Shown here: piece by piece, positions 11,725-23,766 of the stretch
Layout: every line of letters begins with the position of its first letter
Position numbering within the stretch: the first letter of the stretch is position 1
Origin: Galdieria partita
Lineage: Eukaryota > Rhodophyta > Bangiophyceae > Galdieriales > Galdieriaceae
Direction: 5' to 3'
Assembly (NCBI GenBank): GCA_025991245.1
Contig: BQMJ01000052.1
Location: forward strand, 62,001 to 126,000
Length of the DNA stretch: 64,000 nt
Notes under the pieces: model-generated
Databases searched by the model: none
The model's input: the letters and a program-made list of their open reading frames with translations, nothing else
Told to the model about the DNA's origin: nothing
Position numbers and translations under genes: made by a program

Positions 11725-13146
11725 GATGAGTTGCAAATTTTTGTGTCTTTTAAGCTTTCATAGAAGAAATCTCAAACCTATAATCGACTTGTCGCTGCTG
11801 TTGGAAGTCAAAAAGTAAAATAAAGCAAATACAGAAATTTTTGTTCTTGTCTATATTTAGTTTCACGAATGTGTTGCCAGTGGCTTTCTCAAGAAATAAA
11901 CCAGGAGACAACTTGTTTTCTCTTGTCTAATGAAAATCCATGGCAAAGGAAAAATGCTTATCGGATAAAGCCAAATGACCGCGCCAAATACAAAGGAAAA
12001 ATGTATTTCCAAAAATAGAAAATCTGCATTGTGTCTCATGGACTATCGATCATAGGAACTGGGCAATGTCGACCTAAAAATAGAGGAGCAAAGGTTGACC
12101 TCCCGATGAAGATACGCTTTTGTTTGGTTTTCCATCTTCGTGCCTTATTTAGTTGGAAATATTTCGGCTTTACAATTAGACAAGGTAGCATACTTCCCTG
12201 AAACCCTCTTGAAGTCGATAGCAACACATTTCAACTTGTGATAAAAACTCTCAAGTACTTTCAAGTAGATTTATTTTACCAATTGACATTTAGTGTTGAT
12301 CCGATAGATATCAGGACAACATACTTGTTCATAACTCAAGCATTTGAATTTATAAAACCTTGATGGTCTTGACTTGGTTCAAAGCGACATCCGTAGTTAT
12401 TTGCAATGATTAGTAACTAGTTTCGAGCCCGATATACGACTTTGGAAAGGCTGGAAATTGAACAACTGGAAACAGCTCAGATTTGTTTCGAGATAAGCAG
12501 TTTTAGAAAAAGTTGAACATCATAGAATAGGTTTATTTCTCCATCCATTTGACTGGTGCCAAGCAGCGTGTGTATGTTCTGTTAGAACAGAATGCTGCTC
12601 TAGATGAAAAACTTGCATTATATTATTAGTTCATTCAACATTTTGAACAAGAATTTGTGAAATAGCTTTTCAATGGGATGTTGTTGGGATGCGTAATAAG
12701 CGTTCTTGGAGTGTCTGCTTGTGAGAAATGTTCAAAAGTAGTGCATATTCTCATTGTGGAAGAATGGAAAACACAGAATAGTTGAAATAAATGGAAAATT
12801 TTCATTTTGGGAAAACGATGACCGATAAACCAAGGGAATAATTTAGTTAAAAAACCTGTTGAAAGACATAGCAGGTAACAATGAAGGAAACTGCTTAGAG
12901 TATGAAATGCAAGCATTCACTCAGTTTCCTTTATTCAATGTCAATACAAGAGCAGTGATTCTTGGAAATCTCAATCACTTGTGCACCTAATGTCTGAACA
13001 GTAATCGCCTACTCAACAACAAGTGTTCGGGAAGGAAGTAGTTGTGAGACTATGTGTTAATAATGGAAAGAGGAATTTCCCAAATTCTTGCGGGCTTTCA
13101 TTTGGAGAAGAATTGGTGAGGTAATTGAGAGGACGTAGCAGTAAAG
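11725..13146. other. Gene-poor intergenic region (1.42 kb) between divergent genes
   Basis: This lies between the bZIP start on the minus strand and the Brr2 start on the plus strand and is unusually long for this window. Open frames of 63-93 codons occur on the minus strand (12036-12227, 12635-12916), but they have no recognisable motif, no clear splice partners and no coding-like bias. I found no tRNA box B, snRNA core or known ncRNA signature. One compact inverted repeat sits at 12562-12599. Confidence 0.6.
12562..12599. other. Imperfect hairpin (inverted repeat) in the intergenic gap
   Basis: AGCAGC at 12562-12567 pairs with GCTGCT at 12594-12599. Inside, TTCTGT (12577-12582) pairs perfectly with ACAGAA (12587-12592) around a TAGA loop. 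The two helices are joined by a one-sided bulge (GTGTGTATG against T). It could be an RNA hairpin, a transcription-factor palindrome or chance; transcription is not shown. Confidence 0.35.
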
Positions 13147-16100
13147 ATGGCTGACGAGCTGTCACGCTTGAAACAATATGACTATGCTGCCAATGCCAAT
13201 CTTGTGCTTGCCCAGACGGAAAGAAGAAGAAGAGATCCCTCGGAACCTACTGGTGAGGTTGAACCTTTAAAGGTGAGCGAATTGAAAGGACGCATGGGAG
13301 ACAGAGTTAGTCACGAAAAGGCGCCAGAACTTGAAGAAAGACTGCAAAGACTGCAGAAAAGTAAAAGCTTGCAAAATAGAGGAATATTTACAGACAAAAG
13401 GAGAAGAAAAGAGTCGCAGAACCTAACGGGGGACTATGGAGACGTTGTTGCCGCCGCTCACGACTTAGAATTGGGAGTGTACATACCAACTACTTCAGAA
13501 ACACGAGTTGCATATGAGTATTTGCTTGATTTCATAACGAAACGTATTGGTGACCAGCCACAGGACGTCTTGCACGGTGCGGCGAATGAAGTGCTCTCAA
13601 TATTAAAGGAACAAAAGACAACGGTGAGTTTTTCTTCCAACGCCTCCAGTGTCGCGTATAGGATGAAATAACGCAGACCTGTTCCGATACTTATAATTTG
13701 AGGAACCTTTTTCCAATTTTCTGATACATAGCGATACTTGAGGTCCTTGTTTAGTGCCTTACTGACAGAGTCTTTTCAGGAAGAACAGAAGATAGAAGAC
13801 ATAAGAGAACTTATTGGTGAAATAGATGGAGATAGTTATGCCGAACTTTCTAGTATCTCGAGGTCTATCACGGATTACGGTAAGGAAGAGGATCAATTTC
13901 AAACAGAAGAAGAATCCGCTGCAGGGCAGACGATGGATGAAGATCTTGGCGTTGCGGTTGTGTTTGACGATGATGAAAATGAAGCTGAAAGTAACTTGGA
14001 CGAGTTGGTAGTTTTAGACGATGATGATTATGAGAATGAAGGAGAAGGCGATGAGGCAAACTTGGAGGCTACTCTGGAATCTACAAACACTGCAGGCGAA
14101 ATGGATACAAGGGACAATATCGAATCGAAATATCAAGTTAACGTTCGTGAGATTGACGGTTATTGGTTACAGAGAACTATGGTGAAGCATTATTCAGACG
14201 TGGATAAGAGTCGTCAAGTAGCGGAACAGGTTTTTCGTATTATTTCAGAAGAAAATATCAATACTAGAGAGTGTGAAAATCAACTTGTACTTTTACTAGG
14301 TTTTGATAAATTTGAGCTGGTTAAGAAGTTGCTTATCAATCGCTGGAAAATAGTTTATTGCACCAAGCTAGCTTTATCATCAAATGAAGAAGAGCGCAAA
14401 GAATTACAAGGAAAGATGAAGGATAATCCTCAGCTATCTCGAATCCTTGAAGAACTTGAAAGTGAAGACAATGTAATGCAAGAAGAGAGGCATGTATTGG
14501 ATACCAAAGCTACCATCAAACATGATAGAGAACGTTCTTCAGTGATTTCTGATAGAAGCCTATTACCGGTAGTTGATTTAGAATCCCTTGCACTTCAGGG
14601 AGGTTCACATTTTATGTCCATTGCCAAGGTGGAGCTTCCAAAGGGTTCTATCAGAGTTCAGAAGAAGGATTACGAAGAAGTTTACGTCCCCGCGTCCAAG
14701 TCGAAGCCAGTCTCTGGCGATGAGAAGCTGGTCCCCATTGAACAGCTCCCAGAATGGGCACGCGAGGCGTTCAAAGGCATGCGTTCTCTCAATCGTATTC
14801 AATCTCAGTTGTATAAGACTGCTTTTGAGAGCGATGAGAATTTGTTGTTATGTGCCCCAACTGGCTCTGGCAAAACCAATGTTGCTGTTCTAAGTATTTT
14901 AAGGCTAGTCAGTCAAGCTTTAGAGGAAGGAGACGAAAGTCTTCAGTCATTTAAGGCAGTTTATGTAGCTCCAATGAAAGCGCTTGTTGCAGAAGTAGTG
15001 GGCAATTTGGACAGGAGGCTTTCTTATTTAGGTTTAACAGTTCATGAGTTGACAGGAGATGTGAGTATGACATGGAAAGAAATCATGGAAACTTCCGTAA
15101 TTGTGACGACACCTGAAAAATGGGATATTGTAACCAGAAAGACAGGAGAACGAGCTGTGGTGGACTACGTGAAACTTTTAATTATTGACGAAATCCATTT
15201 GTTGCACGATGAACGAGGTAAGAATTTTAAGATGAAAGGAACAACATTTTATTGATATCATATCATGTAGGTCCCGTCTTGGAGTCTATTGTTGCACGAA
15301 CTATTCGATCGATGGAAACTTCCAGTTGGAATTGTCGTCTTGTTGGCCTTTCTGCTACGTTGCCAAATTATCATGATGTGAGCGTGTTTATGAAAGTCGA
15401 TCCCAGCGTTGGCTTGTTTTACTTTGACAATTCATATCGACCGGTTCCTTTGCAACAAGAGTTTGTGGGAGTAACTGTGAAAAGTGCTTTGAAAAGATAT
15501 CAAGCAATGAATGAAATTGCTTATCAAAAGGTGAAACAAGAAATAATGGGAGGAGCTTCGCAACATCAGCAGATACTGGTTTTTGTTCATTCTAGAAAAG
15601 AAACAGCGAAGACTGCCAGTTATTTTAGGGATATGGCTGTTCAAGAAAACATTTTTGACTCATTTTTAGTGCCAGGCTCGGCTTCTGCAGAAATAATCAA
15701 GTCAGAATTGGAAAACGTCAAGAATCAACAATTGGCCGGACTCTTAACTCACGGATTTGCTATTCATCATGCAGGTTTGGCTAGAAGTGATCGAACCTTG
15801 GTCGAAGATTTGTTTGCTGATGGACATATTCGTTGCTTAGTGAGTACGGCAACTCTCGCTTGGGGTGTTAATTTACCCGCACATACGGTTATTATTAAAG
15901 GAACACAAGTCTATTCTCCAGAGAAGGCTAAATGGACAGAACTTTCTGCAATGGATGTGATGCAGATGATGGGAAGAGCAGGCAGACCTCAATATGACAC
16001 TTCAGGCAAAGGCATTATCATTACATCGGCAAGTGAACTGCAGTATTATTTGTCGTTGCTGAATACACAGCTGCCTATTGAGAGTCAAATGATTGCTCGA

Positions 16101-19100
16101 CTTGCAGACTTTATGAATGCTGAAATTGCCTTGGGAACAGTACATGACTTGGAAGACTGCGCCGATTGGTTGAGTTATACTTACCTGTTTGTGAGAATGT
16201 TAAAGAATCCTGTTCTATATGGAATTACTCCAGAATTGGTGAGACAGGACCCGACCTTGAAACAGAGACGCCTTCAGTTGGCACATTCGGCTGCAGTCAC
16301 TTTGGATAATGCCGGCTTGATAAGATATGAAAAACGTTCAGGAAGTATACAGCCGACAGATTTGGGAAGGGTAGCTGCTCGTTATTATGTAACTTATCAT
16401 ACGGCCACTGTCTACTCGGAAAATATCTCTTTGAATCTAACTGAGGTAGATATATGCAGATTAATTACTCTCTCAAGTGAATTCCGCTTTATGAGAGTTA
16501 GAGAAGAAGAGAAACTTGAACTGGAAAGATTAGCGGAACGGACTCCTATACCTATCAAAGAGTCTTTGGATGAGCCGACTGCAAAAGCGAATGTTTTGTT
16601 ACAAAGTTATATCTCCAAATTGAAATTGGAAGGATTAGCCTTGGCTGCCGATGCCGTTTTCATTTCGCAGTCTGCTGGAAGACTTGCAAGAGCACTATTT
16701 GAAATCGCTCTACGCCGTAGATATGCACAGGTATCTCTTCGTTGTTTGAATTTAGCAAAAGCTATCGATCGTCGAATTTGGCCTCATTCACACACACCAC
16801 TTCGACAGTTTTCTTCGCATTTACCTGAAGAAGTATTGAAGCGAATTGAAAGAAAGACGGATTTGGAAATTGAGCAATACTTGGATTTATCTCCTGCGGA
16901 GTTGGGAGAGCTGTTCCGAAGTCCTAAAGATGGTAAGACGATTCACCGTCTTTTACATTTACTTCCCAGAATGGAGCTGGCAGTTCATGTTCAACCCATA
17001 ACTCGGTCAACAATACGTATGGAATTGACATTGACTCCGGACTTTCTTTTTGATTCCAAGGTTCATGGTGCTGGCGAGCCTTTTTGGATTTGGGTTGAAG
17101 ATCCCGATGGAGAGAACTTGTTGCATGTAGAGCCTTTTTATCTTCGCGCAAGTTTGAGCCAAGAAGAGCACACTGTAGCCTTTATTGTCCCAGTTCTCGA
17201 TCCCTTACCTCCCCAGTATTTCATAAGATGCATAAGTGATCGATGGATATCTCCTGAAGTTACATTGCCTGTATCCTTTAAGCATCTTATTCTTCCATCA
17301 AAATTCTCTCCGTTTACTGATCTTTTGGATATGCAACCTTTGTCTGTCTACAGTGCATTTCGTTCTCCCCTTGAGAAAGAAACTGAGGCTATGTGGTATG
17401 TTTTGAGTGGATTAGAAGCATATTTTTCAAAGTCGTTCGAGTATTTCAATCCTATTCAGACCCAAACGTTCGCAGCCATATTTAAAACAAATGAAAATAT
17501 ATTTGTTGCTTCTCCACCTGGTTCCGGAAGACTGGTTCTAGTGGAACTTGCCTTGGGTAGGCTTTTTGCTTTAGATCCTGCCGCAACGGCAGTTTATATC
17601 GTAGCCAAAGAAGATTTAGCACATCGTCGTTTGGAACAGCTGAATTCAGGTTTGGCCCAGGTATTGGGGTTTTCAGTACAGTATATGACAGGAGAATCTA
17701 CTATTGATCTTAGCTATTTGGCAGTTCCAGGTTCAGTTTTGATTGCCACACCTGAACGTTGGGATGCACTTTCACGAAGATGGAAACATCGTAAAGCAGT
17801 TCGTCAAGTTTCTCTTTTTATTATTGACGACTTACATTTGGTGAGTTGTGGAATTGGTGGTGGAATTGGTAATAGAAATGCTGTGAATGGAGTGGCAATG
17901 GAAATTTGTTGTTCAAGAATGCGTCTAATGTCGCATCAAATCTCAGCAGCCGGAGGAAAACCTTGTCGAATGATTGGTCTTTCGGATCCTATCGCCAACG
18001 CTAGAGACTTGGGTGACTGGTTATTTGTACCTTCTCAGTATATTTTCACATTTCATCATAGTGCTCGACCCATACCTCTGGTTACTCATATTCAGTCAAA
18101 TGAGTTTGGAGGAACAGGCTTTGGATTCGGGTTGGATGCATTTAGTGGCTCCGTCACTGCAGCAGCAGCAGCAATGGTTCGTCCTATTTCATCATTACTA
18201 AGAAAATACTGGAACAATACTGCATCCTCTGTAATGATTTTTGTTCCTTCTCGAAGACTAACGAGATCTCTTGCGATGGAATTGATATATAACCTATCTA
18301 CTCAGCAACTTGACTTCCTTACTTTATCTGAACAAGATATAGAACCCTTGAAACAGGAAGTGAAAAGTACATCTCTCAAAGAATGTATGTCCTTGGGAAT
18401 ATTGTTCTGTCATGAGTCAATGGACATCTACGACCAAAAGCTTGTCGAAAAGTTGTTTGGAACAGGTGCTTGCCGAGTACTCATTACTACGGAAGCCTTT
18501 ACATGGATGTCTTCAGTATGTGCACAAACAGTGATTATCGCTGGGACTTCTTTTGGTGGAGCTGGCGGTTCTAGTAGTATTGGTGGTTATAGTGATGCAT
18601 TGAGACGTTCAGATTATGCAGTTGCCGACATTATGCGTATGATGGGACGAGCAGGTAGACCACTTGAAGATGTCAGTGGCACTTGTGTTATATTGACGGA
18701 TTCTTCGAGCAAAGAATATTATCAAAAATTCTTGAAAGATCCTCTTCCTGTGGAATCGCACTTAGATATGATTCTTGCGGACTTGTTGAATGCAGAGGTT
18801 GCATCTCATATTGTAGAAACGAAGCAAGATGCTGTAGACTTAATTACATGGACTTTGTATTATCGACGATTGGCACAAAATCCCAACTATTATGGAATAA
18901 CTGGGGCAACTCCTAAACATATTAGTGACCACTTATCAGAATGTATTGATAATGCATTAAATGAATTGGAGAATTGCAAGTGTGTTGCTTTAGAAGGTCC
19001 TGAAGAAAGAGAGGATGAAGAGATGACTGATGAGTTGCCGATGAAAAAGGAAGATGCAGATACTGCAATAGGTCCACTGAATTTGGGTATGATAGCAGCA

Positions 19101-20117
19101 TTTTACTATATACGTTACACAACTGTAGAGTTATTTGCGTCGAGTATAAGTGAAAAAATTCGTTTGAGAGGTCTCCTTGAAGTTTTATCTTCAGCATCGG
19201 AGTATTATACTGTCCCCATACGAGTAGGTGAAGATGAAGTTTTGAGAAAGATAGCAAGTCATGCACCTTTTGCTCCTATCGGAAGTAGTGGAGGTGTTGT
19301 CCGATATGCAGATCCACATGTGAAAACCCATATCCTTTTCCAGTCCCATTTCTCAAGAGTTCCTTTAAAAGGAGAATTAGAAGAAGACAGACAAGTAATT
19401 ATCGGAGGTGCTCCTCGATTGATTCAAGCCTTGGTAGATGTTATTAGTTCTGCCGGTTATTTGAAGGCAGCATTGGCGGCAATGGAAACTAGTCAAATGA
19501 TTGTTCAAGGAATGTGGGAAAGAGATTCTTTGCTGTTACAGTTGCCACATATGGATAAGGAGCTTTGTGATCAATTGAAGGAAATGGGGGTTGAAAGCGT
19601 TTTTGATTTTATGGAAATGGAAGATGAGCAACGTCGAAAGTCACTACAAGGTTTGAGTAGACAACAGATTTCGGATATTGTTGAAGCATGTGCAGCTTAT
19701 CCCAATATTGATTTGAGTTTTCAGATTGTTTGTGAAGAAAGCTCATCATCGGAAGTGGTGTATCCTGGATCCACCATTCGTTTGGTTGCTCAGCTCACTC
19801 GAGAAGAAGAGACTACGGATGATGATAAGGAAGAATTTGCCAATCATCCCATTGCTTATAGTACACGTTTTCCAGAAAAGAAAGAAGAAAGTTGGTGGTT
19901 ACTAGTAGGTGAATTGGGAAGTAATCCAACCTTGGTTGCTATTAAGCGTTTAGTGATCAAAGGCGGGAGGAAAGCTAATCAAGTCAAGTTGGAATGGATA
20001 GCACCTAACGAATTAGGTACTCATGAATACATTTTATACTTGATTTGTGACTCTTATTTGGGAGTTGACCAAGAAGAATCTATTTCTATTCAAGTAGTTG
20101 ACGCTCCCTCTTCATGA
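13147..20117 (+). CDS. U5 snRNP helicase Brr2 (SNRNP200 homologue)
   Basis: Ski2-like RNA helicase of the spliceosome that unwinds U4/U6 for activation and acts again in disassembly. Exons 13147-13623, 13732-15217 and 15271-20117 give 2269 residues (human about 2136). The start MADELSRLKQYDYAANANLVL is typical of Brr2. Cassette 1 shows APTGSGKTNVAVL, the DEIHLL box (split by the second intron just after it), SATLPNYHDV, ATLAWGVNLPAHTV and MMGRAGRPQYD, then winged-helix and Sec63 parts. Cassette 2 is degenerate: SPPGSGRL has Arg for the Walker A Lys and the DExH box reads DDLH, as expected for the non-catalytic C-terminal cassette. A second Sec63 unit ends the protein. The 108-bp first intron is the longest found in the window. 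The last 28 bp overlap the convergent hydrolase coding end. Confidence 0.95.
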
Positions 20118-21295
20118 GATGGCTTTATACAATCCAGAGATTCCAAAAGTTGTTGGTGAAAGTCTTGAGGATTTTCCAAAAATAGGTAGTGACCAGCCAA
20201 AGGTACTCTCCTAATATCCTTTATAAAGGACTTGTATTCTTGTTTCAATGCTAATGCCGCACGATAGTCCATCCAGTCTTGTTCACCATATACGAATGTA
20301 GTTGGTACTCTAACTTTATCCCAACGATCACATAAAGGTTCCTTTGCCCAAGCACCAGGAAGCAAAATAGCATTCAGAGCATATTCTCCACTAGGCGTAC
20401 CTCGCACACACATTTCATAAACATATTCTGCAATTTGTATGCGTGCAGCTTCAGGTAAGCAATGTTGAAAACGACGATGAGCATATGTCAAAGTTAACCA
20501 ATGACCGAAATAAGGGCCTGTTACCCTCAAAACAGAGTGAGGAGTAATATTGTGCGTCCAAAACCAAGTAAATAGCGCTATCCAATGTCGATATTTCTTT
20601 CTGTATCGTAAAACTCTATCGTCTTCGTTCAAACGACTAGCCGTATTAGAACCTTGTGAAAGTGGCTGTTCTGGTGCGTGTGGAATCCCAACAGGACTCA
20701 CCAATACTAATTGCTCTATGTTTTCTGGATATTTGATGGCATAGACAGCAGATAAATAGCCACCTAAACTGTGTCCCACTAGGATAAAGGGCTTTGATAA
20801 ACTATCACCCATTTGTTGTCTCCACAATTCCAAACTATCCACAAAAAAGGACTCGGCTTCTTCAACTGTTGCTTTTAATGGAAACTTTGGCTTGGAAGAA
20901 GCACCACAACCCAGCCAGTCAACACAATATACTCTAAAGTGTTGTGATAAAGCATCCAAGTTTCTTGCAAACACGCCAATACCTGAACAGTATCCTACAG
21001 AAACTCAAACACGTATACATTACAGAAATCTCTCCTCACCTGGCGTAAGTACTACACAAGGTTTATTAGGGTCCCCCGCTATCACTGTATTCATAAATTC
21101 TCCGTTTGGCAACTGAACAAAACGACGCTCCCAATGTTGTTCTACGAACATTTTCAATAGTTTTGTTTCGGTTTCTGCAATTTGTTGACAATAAGTAGGT
21201 GGTTGACCTAGTGACGTTTTTCGTGGTTTCCATGAAGCCAGCCAGTTTTGTAACTTGAGTAACCAACTGGTGGCGGTGAAGGTATCATTTGTCAT
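20090..21295 (-). CDS. Alpha/beta hydrolase, ABHD4/ABHD5 (CGI-58)-like
   Basis: Lipid-metabolic alpha/beta hydrolase. Exons 21295-21040 and 20994-20090 with a 45-bp intron give 386 residues. It shows DWLGCGASSKP, the nucleophile elbow GHSLGGY with an intact Ser, VYGEQDWMD, and the catalytic His in AGHYLFLENP. Mammalian CGI-58 has Asn in place of the nucleophile, so this one is more like ABHD4 or plant At4g24160 and should be an active phospholipase or lysophospholipase. An HX4D acyltransferase motif (HYLFLE here) is not strict. The usual oxyanion HG is PG (LTPGYCSG), which is odd. The start is the first ATG. The coding end overlaps the Brr2 end on the other strand. Confidence 0.85.
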
Positions 21296-21419
21296 TCTGG
21301 ACAAAGTGGTGGATGGGCATCTCAATGGATAGCAAACTCTCGTTTCCCATTTTCACTACAATTACAATCGTTTTATATGAAAACAAAGATTTCTACAACT
21401 GTTTGTACATCAATATATG

Positions 21420-21442
21420 AATATATATATATATATATATAT
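21420..21442. repeat. (AT)n microsatellite
   Basis: About 11 uninterrupted AT units in the short space between the stop of the RING-protein gene (21452) and the start of the hydrolase gene (21295), both on the minus strand. It probably lies in the 3' UTR or terminator of the RING gene. Confidence 0.9.
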
Positions 21443-21451
21443 GACTTTTGC

Positions 21452-22878
21452 CTAAACATCCAATTGTTCCTGTCTTTCACTCGACTGACTTTTAGACACA
21501 AAATGTAGACTAGGAGATATCGGAGGTACATCCAAATAAAACGTGGTAGACTCGGACCTTTCTGGATCTTCGACATCCACCAGACGACACGAGTCCCCCG
21601 TTGCACCACTGTACTCATCACAAAATGTTTGCTGAGTCAGCTGATTCAATTGGGTTGGACAAGATGAGGACCATAATGATCTTCCAAGATCGCTACTTGA
21701 AGCAGAAAGTGAAAATATATCAAGAAAACTAGAATCATCTTCATCCATATCCACAAGGTGTTCTGAATGTGAACTTTCACCGGGTGATTCATCTACAACA
21801 TCGGTCATATATACTCAACTAGTAGAGAAAAAACTTGCCTTTCTTTTCACTACCATTCTGCCTGCTTTTGGATTTCTGCTCCATATAGGAACGATGCAAT
21901 GCAATAATAATAGCCAAGTCTTCTTCTGAGATCTCCTCTTGTTGAAGAATGTTACAAATGCTTTGAAAAGACCAGCCCTTTGTATCGTAGTAGTCAGTAT
22001 CGTTCGACAATATCAGTCTTTCACGAACTCTTTCCAACAAGGGAGTACTCAAATGAGATAAAGATGAATTTCTTTTGTCTTCCTCAGAATCAAACTGAAT
22101 AAAATTATCGTCCGTTTGCAAAACGGCATCTTTTTTAGATGGACACTCTGTTTCTTCCTTCAAACTCGCTCTCTTCCTCAACTCCAATGATATATCCTCC
22201 ACGTATTCCAGAAAACGCTCTTCATCTGTTCGAGGACCAAAGAACATGACTTCCAACTTGGACTGATTACAAAAAGGACAACTCTTTCGTTTGCCATATC
22301 GCTGAATATGCAAAAAACAATTGGTGCATAGTGTCTAATACACCTCAATAGAGTGCTAAAAAGATCACAAAAATTGTGCTTACTTTGTTACAACAACAAG
22401 TTGTATTGAGCATAGGAAAGTAGGCAAAACAAATAGGACATTCGTCCAAGTTCTCTCCTATAGGCTCATCAGTACCTCTATCACGAGGAGCCAACGACTT
22501 GGAATCCACCAATTGCTTCACTTTTGTTTCGGTCCACTTGCTTTCTCCTCCATCACCACCGTGATGCATACGCCTAGTTTCAGCCATCAATCTCTCCAAC
22601 GCAAGTCTGGAGGTCCTACTTGCTCTGTGGACTGAATGACGTGAAGGACTGTGATTTCGACGAGTCACTCTTCTTGGAACATGCCGAGGAATTGTAGTGT
22701 TTGAGCCACGTGCAGAGGTTGAACTGGCTCTTCTGGAACCGCTACTTTGTCTTGAGTTTGCAGCTTGATCCTCTCTAGCGATTGGAAACCTCAAACTGCT
22801 TTCAGACCTTCGTATGTATTGTCCAAGTGGTCGATTGGAATTAAAGTCCCAAACTGCCGAAGAAGGACTGTTTCCCAT
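21452..22878 (-). CDS. RING-type protein of the DA2/SIP5 family
   Basis: Probable E3 ubiquitin ligase. Exons 22878-22384, 22334-21839 and 21792-21452 give 443 residues. It begins MGNSPSSAVWD, a good N-myristoylation signal. The N-terminal 130 residues are Ser/Arg-rich. The cysteine module [33 protein letters not shown], followed by FFGPRTDEER, matches plant DA2 and yeast Sip5, in which this RING-like domain follows a basic N-terminus. The acidic C-terminus carries possible ubiquitin-interacting helices (SEEDLAIIIALHRS). Intron 1 splits the RING; intron 2 (21793-21838) has a GC donor (GCAAGT). It is divergent from the secreted-protein gene across 0.9 kb. Confidence 0.82.
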
Positions 22879-23766
22879 TTACACAAGTATAATCAACCCA
22901 AGATAACTATTCGATAACCCTTTCACTATGGATAAATACATACAAATGGCACACACGAGTGGTAGCTATTTCCCAGCTGGAAAGCTACCGCAACAAAAGG
23001 CAGCTGCAAGTAACCCTCAATAGCAACTGTTGACAACTTCTTTCAGGGGCCAAGAAACGCGAGAAAAAGTTGGCCTCAATATGGAAGAACAACCCCCAAG
23101 TAACTTGCAATTCGACCTTTCGACACACACAAACTAAAGAATCCGATGGAGACAATTGTTTTCTAGAAAGAAAATTGGGGTCGCAGTTCTCTCCAATGCC
23201 ATTTGGAAGAGACCACAATAGGAAAAGCAAGCAATGTACTATTCAACACAAATGGAACAGCACAGCCACTTTTAACGAAGAATATATTCAAAGACAATCT
23301 CTAAACAGTCGCATTGTTTCTATATTTCGACCTCAACTAGAATAGTGCCGCAATAGCTTTTCTAGTGTGGATTGGGTTGTCAAGTATTTGAAAACTCATT
23401 CCTTTTGAAATGGAAAATCTCTATAGTTATAAAGACTGTAGCTTATGAATACGAATGAAGCTTCACTTTTCCAGAACTAACAGCACAGTATTGTTTTGCA
23501 TTCTGGAAACCCAATTCTTGTTTGTGAGAGAGTCTCCAACTTTGATAAATACTTTCTTGGTGATAATAATAAAGTTACATCATATGACGTCATTCCAACT
23601 GACGACTAGAAAGCATTGCTTCTATAAAAGGCACACCATCGCTGTGCATTTTTTCACAATGATTCAAAAACTCAGGAGGGCAGCATTTTTCTTTCCTCTC
23701 ATGATGAATTTAAAAAGATGGTTCAACGAGGAATGAGTAAATACGATTATTGATTTTCTGGTTGCA
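22879..23766. other. Intergenic region (0.89 kb) between divergent genes
   Basis: Holds the promoters of the RING-protein gene (minus) and the secreted-protein gene (plus). Two unsupported open frames (23070-23345 plus, 22985-23230 minus) have no motif. The only clear elements are the CRE palindrome and TATA box listed separately. Confidence 0.55.
23584..23630 (+). promoter_or_regulatory. CRE palindrome plus TATA box upstream of the secreted-protein gene
   Basis: ATGACGTCAT (23584-23593) is a perfect bZIP/CREB-type palindrome. TCTATAAAAGG with TATAAAAG at 23623-23630 lies 30 bp further on, about 137 bp before the start codon at 23767. The spacing fits a conventional TATA promoter with a short 5' UTR. 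Confidence 0.55.

Noticed and set aside
12635-12916. Minus-strand frame of 93 codons in the large gap
   Set aside because: Hydrophobic, Phe/Cys/His-rich translation typical of AT-rich non-coding DNA; no motif.
23455-23736. Plus-strand frame of 93 codons upstream of the secreted gene
   Set aside because: It covers the CRE and TATA elements and has no family motif; it is more likely promoter DNA.
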